Shown here: positions 61,488-64,000 of the stretch, in pieces | How the letters are laid out: the number at the start of each line of letters is the position of its first letter | Numbering within the stretch: the first letter of the stretch is position 1 | Assembly (NCBI RefSeq): GCF_900090225.1 | Contig: NZ_FMHY01000002.1 | Coordinates: forward strand, 5,456,001 to 5,520,000 | Length of the DNA stretch: 64,000 nucleotides | Direction: 5' to 3' | Origin: Micromonospora eburnea | GTDB lineage: Bacteria; Actinomycetota; Actinomycetes; Mycobacteriales; Micromonosporaceae | Notes under the pieces: model-generated | Seen by the model: only the letters and a program-made list of their open reading frames with translations | Database searches by the model: none | What the model was told of the DNA's origin: nothing | Made by a program: the position numbers and the translations under genes

Positions 61488-61649
61488 ATGTCCACTGACG
61501 ACGCGGCCCGCCACACCGGCGGCACCGAACCATCACGACACCACCGCCGCCCGCACCGCTGGGCCGGCACCCGGCCCTGGGGCACCCGCCCCGGCCGTCC
61601 CCGACCGACCGGCTCCCGCCCCAACACCACCCACCGTCCCCTCCGCTGA
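61488..61649 (+). CDS. Possible 53-aa Arg/Pro/Thr-rich small ORF
   Basis: ATG 61488 with GGGGG seven bases upstream. MSTDDAARHTGGTEPSRHH, continuing basic and proline-rich to THRPLR. No relatives known; the composition could equally be non-coding. It lies in the 330-base gap before a palindromic element. Confidence 0.25.
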   Translation: MSTDDAARHTGGTEPSRHHRRPHRWAGTRPWGTRPGRPRPTGSRPNTTHRPLR

Positions 61650-61676
61650 CCCCCACTCCCGCCCCCGCCCATCGGC

Positions 61677-61735
61677 GTTGATCATTAGGTTGTTGCCCGC
61701 CCCTCCGCGTCGCCGACAGCAACCTCATCGTCAAC
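61677..61735. repeat. GATCATGAAGTT inverted repeat, divergent copy 3
   Basis: Left arm GTTGATCATTAGGTTGT (61677-61693) and right arm GCAACCTCATCGTCAAC (61719-61735) pair at 13 of 17 positions. The right arm overlaps the stop codon of the ApbE gene. Confidence 0.55.
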
Positions 61736-62513
61736 CGGAGTCGGGCGGGGCCAGGGGGAGGGCGTGGGAGTGGAGGAGGCGGGCGTCGTCGGTGATGACG
61801 GCGTGCTGGTGACCGGGGAGGTGGTCCAGCCAGGTGATGCCGGCACGGCCCATCGCGACGGCGGCGGTGGCGTACGCGTCGGCCACCCCGAGATCAGGGC
61901 CGACCACGGTCACCGAACGCAGCCCCCGGGCCGGGGTGCCCCGGCGGGGATCGAGCACGTGCTCGCCACGTTCGTAGCCGCCGGAGGTGGCGATCGCCAG
62001 GTCGGTGCCGGCCAGCACCAGGCAGGTGGCCAGCGGGTCCCACGGGTGCCGCACCCCGATCCGCCACTCCTCGCCGGTGGCCGACCGGCCGCGTACCCGG
62101 ACGTCGCCGCCGGCGTTCAGGCAGTGGTTGGGGGCGCCGGCCTCGACCAGGCGGTCCGAGGCGACCTGCGCCGACCAGCCCTTGACATAGCCGGACGGGT
62201 CCAGCCGCCCGGTGGCGTACGCGTCGAAGAAGCCGTCCGTCGCGCGCCACAGGTCGGCGCAGCGTTCCAGCACCGCGCGCAGGTCGGCCGAGGCCTCGGC
62301 GAGCGGCAGCGCACCCCGGTCGAACCGGCACACCTCGCTGTCGTCCCGGTAGGTGCTGAACCGGGCGTCGACCTCACGGAGCCAGCCGAAGGTCTGCTCG
62401 GCCAGTTCGTGCAGCGTGCCGGCGGGCAGGTCGTCGGCCAGGTCGAGGCTGATCGCCGTACCCATGACGTGCTCGACCCGGCGCAGGCCGGGCCGGCGTC
62501 CACCGGAGGCCAT
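61731..62513 (-). CDS. apbE: FAD:protein FMN transferase (ApbE-like)
   Basis: 260 aa. VEHVMGTAISLDLAD at the N-terminus, then FDAYATGRLDPSGYVKGWS, LNAGGDVRVRGRSATGEEWRIGVRHP, LAIATSGGYERG and the acidic VADAYATAAVAMG metal site. The enzyme attaches FMN through a phosphoester to Thr/Ser of extracytosolic proteins. There is no signal peptide evident in this start, so localisation is uncertain. The adjacent FMN-binding protein is the obvious substrate. Confidence 0.92.
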   Translation of the reverse strand: MASGGRRPGLRRVEHVMGTAISLDLADDLPAGTLHELAEQTFGWLREVDARFSTYRDDSEVCRFDRGALPLAEASADLRAVLERCADLWRATDGFFDAYATGRLDPSGYVKGWSAQVASDRLVEAGAPNHCLNAGGDVRVRGRSATGEEWRIGVRHPWDPLATCLVLAGTDLAIATSGGYERGEHVLDPRRGTPARGLRSVTVVGPDLGVADAYATAAVAMGRAGITWLDHLPGHQHAVITDDARLLHSHALPLAPPDSG

Positions 62514-62518
62514 CGTGG

Positions 62519-63100
62519 TCAGGCCCGATCGATCGCGGCCTGCAACGACTGCCGGTACGCGTCGCTGGTGTAGGTGGCCCCGGAGACGGTGTTGAGGTTG
62601 GCGCTCTGCTTCGCGACCACCTCGCCGGCGGTGCCGCTGTAGCGGGCCTGCACGTCGTCGCTGCGCAGGCCGGACTGCCCGCTCTGCGGCATGCCGAGGG
62701 CGGTGGCGTCGACGATCCGGGTGCCGTTGAGGGTGATCCGCACCTGGAGCGACCCGTACTTGTAGCTGACCACCGGCCCGGTGACCGTCCGGTTGGCGGG
62801 CTTGGGCGCACTGGTGGTGGCCTTCAGCGCGGCGGTGGTGGACCTCGCGCCGGTGCTGGACTTCGCGCCCGGGCTACGGCTCACGCCGGCCTTGGCGCTC
62901 GGCTTCGCCGACGCCGGAGCGCTCGGCGCGGCCGATCGAACCGGAGTGGGGGCGGGTGCCGCGGACCCGCCGGGGGCCACGGGCGCCTCGGCGACGGGTC
63001 GGTCCTGGGCGACCTGGGTGACGCCCGGCGTGCCCTTGAGCACCACCAGCGCGGTGGTGCCGGCGGCCAGGCCGGTGATCGCGAGCAGCGCACGACGCAT
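62519..63100 (-). CDS. FMN-binding domain protein (ApbE substrate)
   Basis: 193 aa. A signal peptide (residues 1-24, MRRALLAITGLAAGTTALVV), a Pro/Ala/Ser linker (30-100), then the FMN-binding domain with the flavinylation motif near the C-terminus (NTVSGATYTSDAYRQSL; Ser-Gly-Ala-Thr). A cell-surface electron carrier. AAAGG upstream of the ATG. The gene is immediately upstream of apbE in the same direction. Confidence 0.92.
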   Translation of the reverse strand: MRRALLAITGLAAGTTALVVLKGTPGVTQVAQDRPVAEAPVAPGGSAAPAPTPVRSAAPSAPASAKPSAKAGVSRSPGAKSSTGARSTTAALKATTSAPKPANRTVTGPVVSYKYGSLQVRITLNGTRIVDATALGMPQSGQSGLRSDDVQARYSGTAGEVVAKQSANLNTVSGATYTSDAYRQSLQAAIDRA

Positions 63101-63115
63101 GGACGGAGGGCCTTT

Positions 63116-64000
63116 CTACAGCTCGAAGGTGGCGAGGTGGATCTGCCGTCGGGGGACGCCGGCCCGGCGCAGCACCCCGACGGCGTCGTCGACCAGGCCA
63201 CCCGGCCCGCAGAGATAGACGTCGCGGCGGGTCAGGTCGGGCACCAACCGGCGCAGTCCCTCCGGGCTCATCACCTGGCGGGGACCGGGCTCGTTCCGGG
63301 AGCCGATCACGTACCAGACCGAGGTGTGCCGGGCCTGGGCCAGGAAGTCCAGTTCATGCCGAAGCAGGACGTCGGCCGGGGTCCGGGCGCGATAGATGAG
63401 GGCGGCTCCCGGCGGCAGTTCCTCCAGCATCGCCCGCAGCGGCGCGATGCCGCTCCCCCGGCGATCAGCAACGCCCGCTGCCTGGTCCGGTGCGCGGCGG
63501 TGAACGTGCCGGACGGGCCGACCGCCCAGACGCGGGTGCCCGGGACCAGGTCCCGCAGCTCGGCGGTGTACGCGCCGACCACCTTGACGGTCAGCCGCAA
63601 CCAGCTGTCGTTGCCCGCCGCGGAGACCGAGAACGGGTGCGACTGCCACCAGCAGCCGGGGTTGAGGAAGCGCCAGCGGAAGTACTGCCCGCCGAGCAGG
63701 TCGATCTGGTTGAGCCGGCGACCGGCCAGGTAGATCGAGATGGTGTCCGGGGCCTCCGCCACCACGTCGGCGACGCGCAGCCGGTGCCGAAGGTTGAAGT
63801 GCAGCGGGGCGATCACCCGGCCCCACACCAGGGCGGCCACCACCAGCAGGTACGCGGCGATCCAGCCGGTGCGGACCGGGCCGGGCTCGAAAAGCTGCGC
63901 GCCGTTGCTGAACTGGTGCCCGTAGCCGAGCAGCAACGCCAGGTAGCTGCTCAGGTGCAGGTGGTGCCAGAGCTCGTACGGCAGGCGTCGGCGGATCGCC
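63116..64000 (-). pseudogene. Ferric-reductase-like membrane flavoprotein, frameshifted and cut by the right edge
   Basis: N-terminal part (open to the window edge at 64000): membrane segments PYELWHHLHLSSYLALLLGYGHQ and GWIAAYLLVVAALVWGRV. Then the FAD domain (HPFSVSAAGNDSWLRLTVKVVG, LVPGTRVWAVGPSGTF). The NAD domain continues in another frame after 63459-63455, a run of five G (minus strand) where one base appears missing: the expected LLIAGGSGIAPLRAML is interrupted. The rest (RRDVYLCGPGGLVDDAVGVL) is intact. It is either a real frameshift or a homopolymer sequencing error. By family it would pass electrons to the FMN-binding protein. Confidence 0.8.

Overview
This is a high-GC actinobacterial chromosome segment. 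The gene set suggests Micromonosporaceae, most likely Micromonospora or a close relative: a GlnR-type box in front of glnA, GlnE adenylyltransferase, MptB-like mannosyltransferases, an F420:NADP oxidoreductase, many GTG starts, leaderless-looking promoters and short GC-rich palindromic repeats. The genus is an inference; no rRNA or tRNA gene was found to confirm it.

Layout. 0-9.6 kb: a large AAA/LuxR-type regulator (cut by the left edge) coupled to a 53-codon gene, DUF4191 protein, an ECF sigma/partner pair, RDD protein, glnA with its GlnR box, and a PadR/membrane-protein pair. 9.7-19.1 kb: three multipass membrane proteins (two tandem MptB paralogues), glnE, a GATase and an LD-carboxypeptidase. 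19.2-31.6 kb: Vgb-like propeller, secreted protein, VOC protein, a 1109-aa NACHT NTPase, WYL regulator, second glutamine synthetase, nadE, panB, a MerR regulator with its operator, and npdG. 31.7-37.2 kb: RNB ribonuclease, histone H1-like protein, M48 protease, AlkZ/YcaQ-like protein.

37.3-48.0 kb looks accessory: Lsr2-like protein, an HTH/zinc-ribbon/TPR protein, GNAT, GPP34, acetamidase plus permease, an HTH-TPR regulator overlapping a flavoprotein, an epoxide-hydrolase-like enzyme and two orphans. It ends at rnpB (48.24-48.66 kb). The core resumes with a second ECF sigma/partner pair, TauE, MFS/MarR, SSS symporter/DUF3311, the RNase H-phosphatase/zinc ribbon/Nif3 operon, a second flavoprotein/HTH-TPR pair, a Prim-Pol protein, and an extracytosolic flavinylation and electron-transfer group (ApbE, FMN-binding protein, ferric-reductase-like protein with an apparent frameshift) that leaves the window.

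How the genes work together. glnA, glnE and glnA2 form a nitrogen-assimilation neighbourhood: GlnA keeps the tyrosine GlnE would adenylylate, GlnA2 does not. Three kinds of module occur twice: sigma/membrane partner, mptB, and HTH-TPR regulator/flavoprotein. The last is the best candidate for an undescribed system: both flavoproteins resemble the PPC/Cys-decarboxylase (HFCD) fold but appear to lack its active-site histidine segment, and in one copy the two genes are joined by three mini-ORFs linked through 4-base stop/start overlaps.
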